Shown: in pieces, positions 42,240 through 50,105 of the stretch | Numbering within the stretch: position 1 is the stretch's first letter | Layout of the letters: each line of letters opens with the position of its first letter | DNA from: Fusicatenibacter_A intestinipullorum | GTDB lineage: Bacteria; Bacillota; Negativicutes; Acidaminococcales; Acidaminococcaceae | Assembly: GCA_019117495.1 (NCBI GenBank) | Contig: DWZP01000026.1 | Span: forward strand, 1-64,000 | Length of the DNA: 64,000 bases | Direction: 5' to 3' | Program-made: the position numbers and the translations under genes | The notes under the pieces: generated by a model | Database searches by the model: none | Told to the model about the DNA's origin: nothing | What the model saw: only the letters and a program-made list of their open reading frames with translations

Positions 42240-42255
42240 ATACCCATAGGGGTAT
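42240..42255. promoter_or_regulatory. CsoR/RcnR-family operator-like palindrome
   Basis: ATACCC-ATAG-GGGTAT is a perfect 6-4-6 repeat with the C- and G-tracts typical of CsoR, RcnR and CstR sites. No csoR-type gene is in the window. Confidence 0.45.
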
Positions 42256-42355
42256 GGCTAAAGTAAAAATTTGCCGGGTTGGCGCAGCTTTTATATTTAA
42301 GCTGTAAAATCAAATGCAAATAATAGCCAAATGTAATTTATTGGCGCACATATAA

Positions 42356-42384
42356 TTGACTAAACATACAAAAACAATTATAAT
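42356..42384 (+). promoter_or_regulatory. Promoter of the ATP-grasp operon
   Basis: TTGACT, 17-base spacer, perfect TATAAT. The predicted start (about 42391) coincides with the beginning of a terminator-like hairpin. Confidence 0.8.
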
Positions 42385-42389
42385 ATGTT

Positions 42390-42437
42390 AAAAGAGGCAA
42401 AGGAGCCGTAACCGGTTTCCTGTGCCTCTTTTGTTTT
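42390..42437 (+). terminator. Terminator-like hairpin at the transcript start
   Basis: AAAAGAGGCA / TGCCTCTTTT, with further inner pairing AGGA/TCCT and CCG/CGG, and a TTTTGTTTT tract. It stands about 50 bases before the ATP-grasp gene and starts where the RNA should start. Confidence 0.8.
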
Positions 42438-42486
42438 ATATGTTCAGAAAGCTGCTGATGAAATTTTTAGAGTGGGGGGATTTATA

Positions 42487-43797
42487 ATGCAGGAGCTTGT
42501 AGCTCATCAGGAAACTATCAACCGCCAGCTGGCGCGTTACGGCGTTAAGTTTGGCATTTATAAAAACGGCGAATTTAAAGAACGCCTTTTTCCGTTCGAC
42601 CCGTTGCCGCGCGTTATTCCGGCGGCGGAGTTTGCCGTGCTTGATAAAGGGCTTTGCCAGCGCGTAATGGCGCTCAACATGTTTTTAAAAGATATTTACG
42701 GCGATAAAAAAATTATCCGCGACGGCGTAGTGCCGGAGGATTTTGCTTTTGCAGGCTCCGGCTACCTGCCGGCTTGTGAGGGGTTTACGCCGCCGAAAGG
42801 AATTTACAGCCATATTTCCGGCATCGACCTGGTGGAAGGCAGGGACGGCAGCTGGTTTGTGCTGGAGGATAACCTGCGCATACCGTCAGGCGCTTCGTAT
42901 CCTTTAATTGCACGCAGGCTGTGCCGCAGGTGCAGCCCGGAATCGTTCCGCCAGCATAATATTGTGGATAACCGCAATTACGGCGCGCTTTTGCGCGGGG
43001 TGATGGACAACGTAAACACTGGCGGCATTAATGTTATTTTTACGCCGGGGCGCTACAACGCAGCTTATTTTGAACACAGTTATCTGGCGGAACTGAGCGG
43101 TGCGGTGCTTGCCGAAAGCGGCGACCTGTTTGTTGAAGACAACAAGGTTTATTACCGCAGCGAAAAAGGCGCAGAGCGCGTCGGCGCGATTTACCGCCGC
43201 ATCAGTGATGAATATCTTGACCCGACCACTTTTTTGCCCGAAAGCCTTATCGGCATACCCGGCGTAATGGGCGCTTACAGGGCAGGCAATGTGGCGATTA
43301 TCAATGCTCCCGGCAACGGTGCGGCAGATGACAAGGGCATTTACTACTTTGTGCCGAAGATGGTGCGTTATTACCTTGGCGAAGAACCTGTGCTGCACAA
43401 TGCGCCGACCTACCTGCCGTTTTATAAGGAAGATTTGGACTACACGCTGGCAAACCTTAACAAGCTTGTTGTTAAGGATGTTGCCGAAGCGGGCGGTTAC
43501 GGCGTGGTGTTTGGGCGTGAGCTGACGCAGGAAAAATTAGCGGAGCTTGCGGGCATGATTAAACGCGAACCGCGCCGCTTTATAGCGCAGGAGGTTATAG
43601 ATTTTAAGGACCTGCCGGTGATGGAAAACGGCGTGCAGGCAGAGCGCAAGGCTGACCTGCGCGCGTTTGTGCTGACGGGTGCGGAAACGAAGGTATGGCC
43701 CAGCGGGCTGACACGTTTCAGCCGTGAGCCGGACAGCTTTGTTGTTAACAGTTCGCAGGGAGGAGGCTTTAAGGATACATGGGTACTATCGGATTAA
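42487..43797 (+). CDS. Circularly permuted ATP-grasp amidoligase-like protein
   Basis: 436 residues, matching the circularly permuted ATP-grasp type 2 family (DUF404/DUF407). Motifs in order: RVIPAAEFAVLDKGLCQRV, ALNMFLKDIYGDKKIIRDG, GIDLVEGRDGSWFVLEDNLRIPSGASY, VIFTPGRYNAAYFEH, YRRISDEYLDP, GNVAIINAPGNGAADDKGIYYFVPKM, FIAQEVIDF and LRAFVLTG. These are predicted amide/peptide ligases whose substrates are unknown. The gene overlaps the alpha-E gene by 19 bases. ATG 42487 follows GGGGGGA. Its family is nearly always found with alpha-E and transglutaminase genes, as here. Confidence 0.88.
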   Translation: MQELVAHQETINRQLARYGVKFGIYKNGEFKERLFPFDPLPRVIPAAEFAVLDKGLCQRVMALNMFLKDIYGDKKIIRDGVVPEDFAFAGSGYLPACEGFTPPKGIYSHISGIDLVEGRDGSWFVLEDNLRIPSGASYPLIARRLCRRCSPESFRQHNIVDNRNYGALLRGVMDNVNTGGINVIFTPGRYNAAYFEHSYLAELSGAVLAESGDLFVEDNKVYYRSEKGAERVGAIYRRISDEYLDPTTFLPESLIGIPGVMGAYRAGNVAIINAPGNGAADDKGIYYFVPKMVRYYLGEEPVLHNAPTYLPFYKEDLDYTLANLNKLVVKDVAEAGGYGVVFGRELTQEKLAELAGMIKREPRRFIAQEVIDFKDLPVMENGVQAERKADLRAFVLTGAETKVWPSGLTRFSREPDSFVVNSSQGGGFKDTWVLSD

Positions 43798-44459
43798 GCA
43801 GGACGAACCGCCTGTTCTGGCTGGGGCGTTATCTGGAAAGGGTTTACACAACTTTAAAAGCGACGCGCGGTATGTTTGATGCGGAAACTGACGGCGCGGA
43901 AGCCGATTACAAGGATTACTGCCGCCGCATGGGCATTGCCTGCCATTATGAAAATACGGCCGCTTTTATCCGCAGCTACTATTTTGATGCGGAAAACGCA
44001 GATTCTGTTGCCGCGTCACTGGCACATGCTTATGATAATGCCATTGTACTGCGCGAAACGCTTTCCAGCGATACGCTGGCTTATGTGCAGATGGCTGTAA
44101 CGGCAATGGAGCTTGCCTCCAAAAGCAGCGGGCCTGCCGTAGAGCTGCAATGGGTTTTGGACGATATTATGGCGTTCCGCGGTTCGTGCGAGGAAAATAT
44201 CGAAGAAGAAATTAACCGCAATATTATAAAATCGGGCGCAAGCCTTGAACGTGTGGATATTTTTCTGCGGCTCGGCTATCCGCAGGAGCAGTGCCTGAAA
44301 GAAGTGCGGCATCTTGCCAGCCGTTTAAAAAAGGCGCAGCTTGCCGTAAACGAAAACAATATGCAGTTTTTGCTTAACTCCCTGGCAGGCAGCCCGGAAA
44401 ACCTGCCGCCTGCGCCGGTGCTTACAGCGGCGGCAGAAGGGCTGCTTGTAAATATCTGA
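43779..44459 (+). CDS. Alpha-E domain protein (DUF403)
   Basis: 226 residues, all helical. The start GLSRTNRLFWLGRYLERVYTTLKATR and the FRGSCEENIEEEINRNIIKSG region are diagnostic for the alpha-E family (YES-type helical bundle with conserved ER and E-R-x-D). It partners ATP-grasp DUF404/407 ligases across bacteria; the role is unknown and it may present or bind the substrate. At 226 residues it is shorter than many alpha-E proteins (about 300). ATG 43779 has GGAGGAGGC before it and lies inside the ligase gene. Confidence 0.87.
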   Translation: MGTIGLSRTNRLFWLGRYLERVYTTLKATRGMFDAETDGAEADYKDYCRRMGIACHYENTAAFIRSYYFDAENADSVAASLAHAYDNAIVLRETLSSDTLAYVQMAVTAMELASKSSGPAVELQWVLDDIMAFRGSCEENIEEEINRNIIKSGASLERVDIFLRLGYPQEQCLKEVRHLASRLKKAQLAVNENNMQFLLNSLAGSPENLPPAPVLTAAAEGLLVNI

Positions 44460-44475
44460 CTGATGGGTGATGCTG

Positions 44476-45243
44476 ATGAAACGCCTGCGTTTTGCTTTTA
44501 TAACCACTGTGCAGTATTCGCAGCCTGTGCATGGGCAGCAGCTGGCACTGCGCTGCGTGCCGTTAAACGATGCCGGGCAGCATTTGGAAACTTATACTGT
44601 TAAAATAATGCCCGGCAGGCTGCCTGCGCCGCAAAAGGACGGTTTTGGCAATACCGTGTTTTGGTGCAGTATAGGCAGTGAGCATAATGTTCTGCGTTAT
44701 GGCAGCAGGGGCATTGCCCGCGTGGAAGAACCGGGGCAGCCCGCACCGCCGCCTAATCCGTGCCTGCGTTTTGCCGGGATGCGTACAAAACCCGGAAGAA
44801 TATTGATGCAAGTTTCTTCCGCCATGGCGCGCGGTAAAACGCTTGCCGCGCTGGATGCGCTTTGCCACGCCGTACACAGCCTTTTGCGCTATCAGCCCGG
44901 GGCAACCGGCATTTATACTACGGCCGAGGAAGCCCTGGCGGGCGGGCGCGGCGTGTGTCAGGATTACGCGCACGTTTTTATAGCGCTGGCGCGGCTTGCG
45001 GGCTGGCATGCACGCTACTGCATGGGGCTTACCGTTGGCGAGGGGGCAACCCATGCCTGGGCAGAAATTTATTACGAAGGCGCATGGCATGGCTTCGACC
45101 CGACGCGCGACTGCCGTACGGACGCAAGCTACCTGCGTTTTGCCACAGGGCGCGATGCTGCGGACTGCCCGGTGGAGCAGGGAACCTTTTACGGCCTTGC
45201 GGACCAGATGCAGACCGTATTTATGCGCGTAAAAGAAATTTAA
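44476..45243 (+). CDS. Transglutaminase-like cysteine protease-fold protein
   Basis: 255 residues. An N-terminal beta domain (RLRFAFITTVQYSQPVHGQQLALRCVP) precedes the transglutaminase core. The catalytic triad is visible: Cys in GGRGVCQDYAHVF, His in GEGATHAWAEIYY and Asp in GFDPTRDC. The domain order equals the bacterial transglutaminase-like proteins that accompany ATP-grasp/alpha-E pairs; the core may act as peptidase or acyl transferase. Start is uncertain: GTG 44467, ATG 44470 and ATG 44476 are in frame. I chose the last, as the sequence then starts like family members. A small hairpin follows the stop. Confidence 0.85.
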   Translation: MKRLRFAFITTVQYSQPVHGQQLALRCVPLNDAGQHLETYTVKIMPGRLPAPQKDGFGNTVFWCSIGSEHNVLRYGSRGIARVEEPGQPAPPPNPCLRFAGMRTKPGRILMQVSSAMARGKTLAALDALCHAVHSLLRYQPGATGIYTTAEEALAGGRGVCQDYAHVFIALARLAGWHARYCMGLTVGEGATHAWAEIYYEGAWHGFDPTRDCRTDASYLRFATGRDAADCPVEQGTFYGLADQMQTVFMRVKEI

Positions 45244-45264
45244 GGCAGCATACCGCTGCTTTTT
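45244..45264 (+). terminator. Short terminator/attenuator inside the operon
   Basis: AAGGCAGC / GCTGCTTTTT, a 5-base GC-rich stem with A/T extension, 30 bases before the next gene. It may lower expression of the two deacylases relative to the upstream genes. Confidence 0.45.
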
Positions 45265-45293
45265 AACATAGATACCGAAAGAGGTGCAGCAAA

Positions 45294-46232
45294 ATGGACA
45301 TAACAGTTGCCGGCCTTGGCCTTGCCGTGCACGAGCGCCTGGAACTGCATAAAAACAGAATAACGCCTCTGCCGGAGAAGGACGGGGGCAAACGTATTTC
45401 AGTTGTTACAGGCATACACGGCGACGAGCTGGAGGGGCAGTATGCGGCGTGGCTTTTAAACCGCCGCCTTATGGAACACCCAGAATATTTGCACGCTACC
45501 GTCGATATTTATCCCGCCGTCAATCCGCTGGGCATTAATACAATTCAGCGCAGCATACCCTTGTTTGACGTTGATTTAAACAGAATCTTTCCGGGAGAAA
45601 ACGGCGGCCCGGCGGCAGAATATTTTGCAAGTGAAATAATTAATGACGTTAAGGGGTCGGATATTGCTGTTGATATTCACGCCTCTAATATTTTTCTGCG
45701 CGAAATGCCGCAGGTGCGTATTTCCGAAGAAACGGCAGACGCACTGGTGCCGCTGGCAAGGCTTTTAAACGTAGATTTTGTATGGATATACCCGGCTGCC
45801 ACCGTGCTGCAAAGCACTTTTGCGTGCAGCATGAACTCTATTGGCACGCGCTGCCTGGTTGTGGAAATGGGCGTGGGCATGCGCCTTACGCCTGCTTATG
45901 GTGAGCAGCTTACCGAAGGAATTTTGAATTTGATGCGCAGCGAGGGTATGTGGGACGGAAAAACGCATTGTACTCATACGCCGCTTATCAGCCGTGATGA
46001 AGTGGCCTTTGTAAACGCCGGCGCCGCCGGTATTTTTATGGCGCAGGCACAGCACGGCAGTTCTGTAAAAAAAGGGCAGCTGCTTGGCATTATTGCCGAC
46101 CCGCTGACGGGGAAGATTAACGAGCGCGTTACTGCGCCAGCAGACGGGCTGCTGTTTACCCTGCGCGAATATCCGGTTGTTTATCCCGGCAGCCTGCTGG
46201 CGCGCATCGTAACGGGAGGCAGCAGAGAATGA
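45294..46232 (+). CDS. AstE/AspA-family metallo-deacylase, copy 2
   Basis: 312 residues. The zinc site is complete: VTGIHGDELEGQ with first His and Glu, VDIHASNIFL with the second His, and LVVEMGVGMR with the catalytic Glu. FDVDLNRIFPGENGG matches the family D-x-N-R-x-F-P-G. The C-terminal barrel-sandwich domain has GSSVKKGQLLGIIADPLTG. An N-acyl amino acid or similar amide is a likely substrate, perhaps the product of the upstream ligase. GAGGTGC precedes the ATG. It ends over the start of the next gene with ATGA. Confidence 0.87.
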   Translation: MDITVAGLGLAVHERLELHKNRITPLPEKDGGKRISVVTGIHGDELEGQYAAWLLNRRLMEHPEYLHATVDIYPAVNPLGINTIQRSIPLFDVDLNRIFPGENGGPAAEYFASEIINDVKGSDIAVDIHASNIFLREMPQVRISEETADALVPLARLLNVDFVWIYPAATVLQSTFACSMNSIGTRCLVVEMGVGMRLTPAYGEQLTEGILNLMRSEGMWDGKTHCTHTPLISRDEVAFVNAGAAGIFMAQAQHGSSVKKGQLLGIIADPLTGKINERVTAPADGLLFTLREYPVVYPGSLLARIVTGGSRE

Positions 46233-47164
46233 AACGCGAGATTTTATATACAATGAAAATGCCTTACCGGCAGGACTTTCTGCTGGAAGGCTTCCGCTTC
46301 GGCGAAGGAGAAAAATCCTGCGCCGTTGTGGGCGGCATACGCGGCGACGAGGTACAGCAAATGTACACCTGCGCGCGGCTTGTAAAAGCGCTGGCGGAAA
46401 TAGAGCAGCGCGGCAATTTGCTGCCGGGGCACGAAATACTCGTCATTCCCTGCGCCAACCGCTTTTCCATGAACGTCGGCAAACGCTTCTGGCCGATGGA
46501 TGGCAGCGATATCAACAGAATGTTTCCCGGTTACGATTTGGGTGAAACCACGCAGCGCATAGCGGCGGGGCTTTTTGAGGCTGTTAAGGATTACCGCTGC
46601 GGCATCCATATGGCAAGCTTTTACCTGCCCGGCAAATTTGTGCCGCACGCCCGCATTGTTAATACCGGTTACCAAAGCCCGGCGCTGGGCAGCATGTTCG
46701 GGCTGCCTTATATTGTAACGCGCGAGCCGAAGCCTATAGACACAACAACGCTGAACTATAACTGGCAGATATGGGACAGCGCTGCTTTTAACATTTACAC
46801 GCAGGAAACCTCGCGCCTTGATGATGACAGCGCTGCAAACGCGGTGGATGCCGTACTGCGTTATTTAAGCCGCGTCGGTGCGGTAAAATACACCTGTTAC
46901 AGCGGCTATCTTTCCACCGTCATCAACGAAAGCGAGCTTATTAACGTACTTACACCGGCAGGCGGCATTTTTAAAGCGTTAAAAGCTCCGGGCGAAGAAG
47001 TACGCAGGGGCGAAGTGATAGGACAGATTATTGACCCCTTTACGGCGGAAATAACACACGAAATAACCGCTGCCGCCAAGAGCATGGTATTTTTTGCCAT
47101 GGAAAAACCGCTGGTGCTGGAGCACGAAATTGCTTTTAAATTAGTGTGCCGCAAAAACGGCTGA
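46229..47164 (+). CDS. AstE/AspA-family paralogue lacking the first zinc His
   Basis: 311 residues, co-linear with copy 2 and overlapping it by four bases. GGIRGDEVQQ stands where copy 2 has TGIHGDELEG: the first zinc-binding His is Arg (CGC instead of CAC). Other key positions remain: DINRMFPG, CGIHMASFY with the second His, and QETSRLDDDS with a possible catalytic Glu, plus the C-terminal GEEVRRGEVIGQIIDPF domain. It may be a non-catalytic partner of copy 2 or act with changed chemistry. That it arose by tandem duplication is inference. Confidence 0.82.
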   Translation: MKREILYTMKMPYRQDFLLEGFRFGEGEKSCAVVGGIRGDEVQQMYTCARLVKALAEIEQRGNLLPGHEILVIPCANRFSMNVGKRFWPMDGSDINRMFPGYDLGETTQRIAAGLFEAVKDYRCGIHMASFYLPGKFVPHARIVNTGYQSPALGSMFGLPYIVTREPKPIDTTTLNYNWQIWDSAAFNIYTQETSRLDDDSAANAVDAVLRYLSRVGAVKYTCYSGYLSTVINESELINVLTPAGGIFKALKAPGEEVRRGEVIGQIIDPFTAEITHEITAAAKSMVFFAMEKPLVLEHEIAFKLVCRKNG

Positions 47165-47210
47165 AAACGGTAATTAAAAGCTATTAACTATAAATGAACA
47201 GCAAATAAAA

Positions 47211-47259
47211 AAGCATCCTTTAAGGTGCGCCGGCAGCGGCACTGCCTTAAAGGATGCTT
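47211..47259. terminator. Strong bidirectional terminator
   Basis: AAGCATCCTTTAAGG / CCTTAAAGGATGCTT, 15 perfect pairs, with a GC-rich internal stem, between the deacylase operon and the convergent DUF2130 gene. Confidence 0.92.
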
Positions 47260-47273
47260 GATTTTATATAGTT

Positions 47274-48587
47274 TTAGTCTTTTTCCAAGTCCGCAAATTT
47301 GGCGGCCATGGTGGGGTTGTTGCGCGTTAAGCGCTTAATGGAAAGGTCCTCCGCTTTATTGTTGGCAAGGCGCAGGTTGTTTTCGGAAGATAAAAGCGCG
47401 TCCTTGGTTTTTTGCAGATGGTCAATCGTTTTGTCGATTTCTTCAATGGCTTTTTTAAATTTTTCGCTGGCAAGGCGGTAATTGCGCGAAAACTTATCTT
47501 TAAATTCATTTAAATCGTTTTCAAAATTGGAAATATCAATGTTCTGCGTTTTAATAACGCTTAATTCCTTGCGGTATTGCAGCGAATTCTGTGCCGCGTT
47601 GCGCAGCAGCGTGATAATGGGAATAAAAAACTGCGGGCGGATAACGTACATTTTGGGGTAGCGGTAAGAAACATCGACGATGCCGGTGTTGTACAGCTCG
47701 CTTTCCGATTCCAGCATGGAAACAAGCACGGCATACTCGCAGTTTTTTTCGCGGCGGTCTTTATCAAGTTCCTTAAAAAAGTCCTCATTTTTCTTTTTGG
47801 TGGAAGTGGCGTCCATTTCGTTTTTCATTTCAAACATGATGGAAATAAACTCCGTTCCATCCTCGTCCGCTTCGCGGTAAATATAGTCGCCCTTGCTGCC
47901 GGTGCGCGCGTCGTTGTCTTTTTCAAAATACGCGTTGGCAAAACCGGTCATTCTTAACTTGTTGAACTCTGTTTCGCAGTGCTGCTCCAGGCTTTCTCCC
48001 ACCATTTTTGTAGACTGGCGCAGTTTAAAATCTTTATAGCGCTCAATTTCTTCGTCTTTAAATTTAAGTTTTTCTTCATATTGGGTAATTAAAGTCTGTT
48101 CGCGCAGTTCGCTTTCTTTTTTGCCGTTTTCAATGGCGGAGGTAAGCTGCAAAATGCTTTGCTCCTTGTCGTTAAGCTCCTGCTGCTTTTCGTTAACTAC
48201 TTTTGCAACGGCAAGTTCAATTTCCTGTTTGCCTGCGTTTAAACGCGCCGTAAGCCCGGCAATCAGCTGGTCTTTCTGCGCAAGCTCCAGTTCTTTTTTG
48301 TTAAGCGCTTCCTGCAAAGATGCGGCCTGCGACATTTTCTGCATATTCAGCTGGCTTTTTAAATCGTTAATTTCCATTGCTTTTTTGGCAAGCGCAACAT
48401 CATACGCCTTGGCGGTTGCTGTTTTGGCAAGCTCTACCGAAGCGTTTTTTTCTTTTTCAAACTGTTCCAGGCGCTCGTGAATTTCCCTGTGGAACTCCTC
48501 GTCCCTTACCTGTTTTACAATGGCGGCGTAGCCGGTTTCGTCAACCTGAAACACCTCGCCGCATTTGGGGCATTTTATTTCTTGCAT
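47274..48587 (-). CDS. DUF2130-domain coiled-coil protein
   Basis: 437 residues. It starts with a CxxC pair (IKCPKCGEVFQ), as most DUF2130 proteins do, then has a long coiled coil (about 35-195) rich in Lys, Glu, Gln. A nuclease-like core follows (about 200-350) with FANAYFEKDNDARTGSKGDYIYRE, FISIMFEMKNEMDATSTKKKNEDFFKELDKDR and YAVLVSMLE. The pattern with E-x-K suggests a RmuC/PD-(D/E)xK-related fold, but function is unknown. A second coiled coil ends the protein. AAGGAG precedes the start. Confidence 0.85.
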   Translation of the reverse strand: MQEIKCPKCGEVFQVDETGYAAIVKQVRDEEFHREIHERLEQFEKEKNASVELAKTATAKAYDVALAKKAMEINDLKSQLNMQKMSQAASLQEALNKKELELAQKDQLIAGLTARLNAGKQEIELAVAKVVNEKQQELNDKEQSILQLTSAIENGKKESELREQTLITQYEEKLKFKDEEIERYKDFKLRQSTKMVGESLEQHCETEFNKLRMTGFANAYFEKDNDARTGSKGDYIYREADEDGTEFISIMFEMKNEMDATSTKKKNEDFFKELDKDRREKNCEYAVLVSMLESESELYNTGIVDVSYRYPKMYVIRPQFFIPIITLLRNAAQNSLQYRKELSVIKTQNIDISNFENDLNEFKDKFSRNYRLASEKFKKAIEEIDKTIDHLQKTKDALLSSENNLRLANNKAEDLSIKRLTRNNPTMAAKFADLEKD

Positions 48588-48600
48588 CTATTGCTTCTCC

Positions 48601-49455
48601 TTATTTGTAATTTAATTTTATAATTTTATTTGCCGCTTGCAGGCCGCAGTCATAGCCGTGGTCGTACAGCGCTAAAAGCTTTTCCTTGTCAAGGTCAAGC
48701 CGGTCAATCGTCAGCGGCTGCTGCGGGCGTATAATAACGGCCTTGCCTTCCTGTTCAAGTTTTTCAACGGCTTCTATTTGTTTGTTGTAATTTTGCGGGC
48801 GTTTTGCCAAAATCTGCTGCAAAAGCGGGTAATGCTTGTACCACAGTTTAACCAGCGCTGCCGGAACGGTGCTGCTTTTGCGGTAGCCCTTATTGCGCGT
48901 CAGCACAATTACAAACTTATCGTAGCCTGCCCTTTGCCCGCGGTCAAACGGAATGGGGTCTGTCAGCGCGCCGTCCAAAAGGCGGCGTTTATCGAAATGC
49001 ACAATGGGCGCCAGAAACGGCAGCGATGCCGAAGCGCGCACCGGCGTAAAATTTCTGCCCATATCCATCTGCGTGTACCATACCGATTCGCCCGTTCCGC
49101 AGTCCGTTGTGCCAACTTCCAGCCTGCCGGGATATTTATAAAACGCATCATAATCAAATGGAATTAAATGGCGGGGAATATCGTTTAAAATAAAATCGAA
49201 ACCGAACAGCGAGCGTGTGCGCAGCCAGTTTTTTACGCTGCAGTAACGGTCGTCGCCTACATAATCTTCAATAATCCGCCTGGTGCGGCCCTTTTGCCCC
49301 GACATATACGAAAGTATATTACAGGCTCCCGCCGATACCCCGGCGATATGCGGGAAAACCAGTTCTTTTTCCAGAAAAGCGTCAAAAACACCGGCCGAAA
49401 ACATGCCGCGCATGCCTCCGCCTTCCAGTATCAGGCTGAGATTGGACAGTAGCAT
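48601..49455 (-). CDS. Patatin-like phospholipase
   Basis: 284 residues. LEGGGMRGMFSAGVFDAFL gives the oxyanion-hole glycines, GVSAGACN the nucleophile Ser in GxSxG, and LDGALTDPIPF the catalytic Asp (DGA rather than DGG). The C-terminal region with KLWYKHYPLLQQIL-x-x-RPQNYNKQ matches the DUF6363-type bacterial patatins (YjjU-like). It likely hydrolyses acyl lipids. GGAGG lies seven bases before the ATG. The gene is 13 bases upstream of DUF2130 on the same strand, so these form an operon. Confidence 0.9.
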   Translation of the reverse strand: MLLSNLSLILEGGGMRGMFSAGVFDAFLEKELVFPHIAGVSAGACNILSYMSGQKGRTRRIIEDYVGDDRYCSVKNWLRTRSLFGFDFILNDIPRHLIPFDYDAFYKYPGRLEVGTTDCGTGESVWYTQMDMGRNFTPVRASASLPFLAPIVHFDKRRLLDGALTDPIPFDRGQRAGYDKFVIVLTRNKGYRKSSTVPAALVKLWYKHYPLLQQILAKRPQNYNKQIEAVEKLEQEGKAVIIRPQQPLTIDRLDLDKEKLLALYDHGYDCGLQAANKIIKLNYK

Positions 49456-49559
49456 AAGGCACCTCCGTTAAACTTGCTGCTGATTTTTATTATAACATTT
49501 TACTGGCGAAGGGCATATAAGTTTGTTTATTTTTTGTGCGGGCAGAGTTATAATAAAAA

Positions 49560-49585
49560 CGTAAGCCAAAACAAACCGGCTTACG
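49560..49585 (+). promoter_or_regulatory. 5'-leader hairpin next to a ribosome site
   Basis: CGTAAGCC / GGCTTACG, an 8-base perfect stem with a 10-base A-rich loop, ends directly at GGAAGGAG, the ribosome site of the PNPOx-like gene. It could stabilise the mRNA or affect ribosome access. Confidence 0.45.
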
Positions 49586-49602
49586 GAAGGAGTATAAAAA
49601 CA

Positions 49603-49995
49603 ATGTCTGCTGTACTTGATTATTTAAAAGAAAGCGGCGTATTTTATCTTTCGACAATGGACGGCAATCAGCCGCGTGTACGTCCGTTCGGCGCTGTATG
49701 CGAATTTGAAGGCAAATTGTATTTTATTACCGCAAAAACCAAAAACGTTTACAAACAGCTTTTGGAAAATCCGCGCGTGGAAATTTCTGCCATGAAAGGG
49801 CAGGACAGCTGGATTCGCCTTGACGGTGAGGTAAAAATGGACGATCGCCGCGAAGCGCGCGCTGCCATGCTGGAAGCCGTGCCGGTTTTGAAAAATATGT
49901 ATAATGCCGATGACGGCGTTATGACGGTTTTTTATCTTGATAACATTAAAGCAACGGAATATTCCTTTACCAGCGAACCCAAAGAATTGGCATAA
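49603..49995 (+). CDS. Pyridoxamine 5'-phosphate oxidase-like flavin/heme-binding protein
   Basis: 130 residues, a single split-barrel domain. The pattern SGVFYLSTMDGNQPRVRPFGAVCEFEGKLYFITAKTKNVYKQLLENPRVEISAM is that of the small PNPOx-like family common in anaerobes (nitroimidazole-resistance NimA-like relatives). FMN binding is probable; the substrate is unknown. ATG 49603 follows GGAAGGAG. The frame extends to 49474 but that part covers the promoter and leader hairpin. Confidence 0.82.
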   Translation: MSAVLDYLKESGVFYLSTMDGNQPRVRPFGAVCEFEGKLYFITAKTKNVYKQLLENPRVEISAMKGQDSWIRLDGEVKMDDRREARAAMLEAVPVLKNMYNADDGVMTVFYLDNIKATEYSFTSEPKELA

Positions 49996-50010
49996 CCGGG
50001 AATTTTTAAG

Positions 50011-50040
50011 GGGCGGCCTTTTTACAGGGCCGTCTTTTTT
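50011..50040 (+). terminator. Intrinsic terminator
   Basis: GGCGGCC / GGCCGTC (one G-T pair) followed by a T7 run. Confidence 0.75.
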
Positions 50041-50105
50041 TGACGTTTTTTTACAGGAAACAGCAGACAGATTTTGTTATAATATTTTGTTAAGGAGGGA
50101 GTGCC

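Larger units (their letters stand above)
42127..42486. other. Divergent regulatory region of the ATP-grasp/deacylase locus
   Basis: These 360 bases hold no gene. From left to right: the minus-strand promoter (42173-42201), a CsoR-like palindrome (42240-42255), a small repeat CAGCTT/AAGCTG (42285-42304), the plus-strand promoter (42356-42384) and a terminator hairpin (42390-42437). The ATP-grasp ribosome site GGGGGGA follows. Confidence 0.7.
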
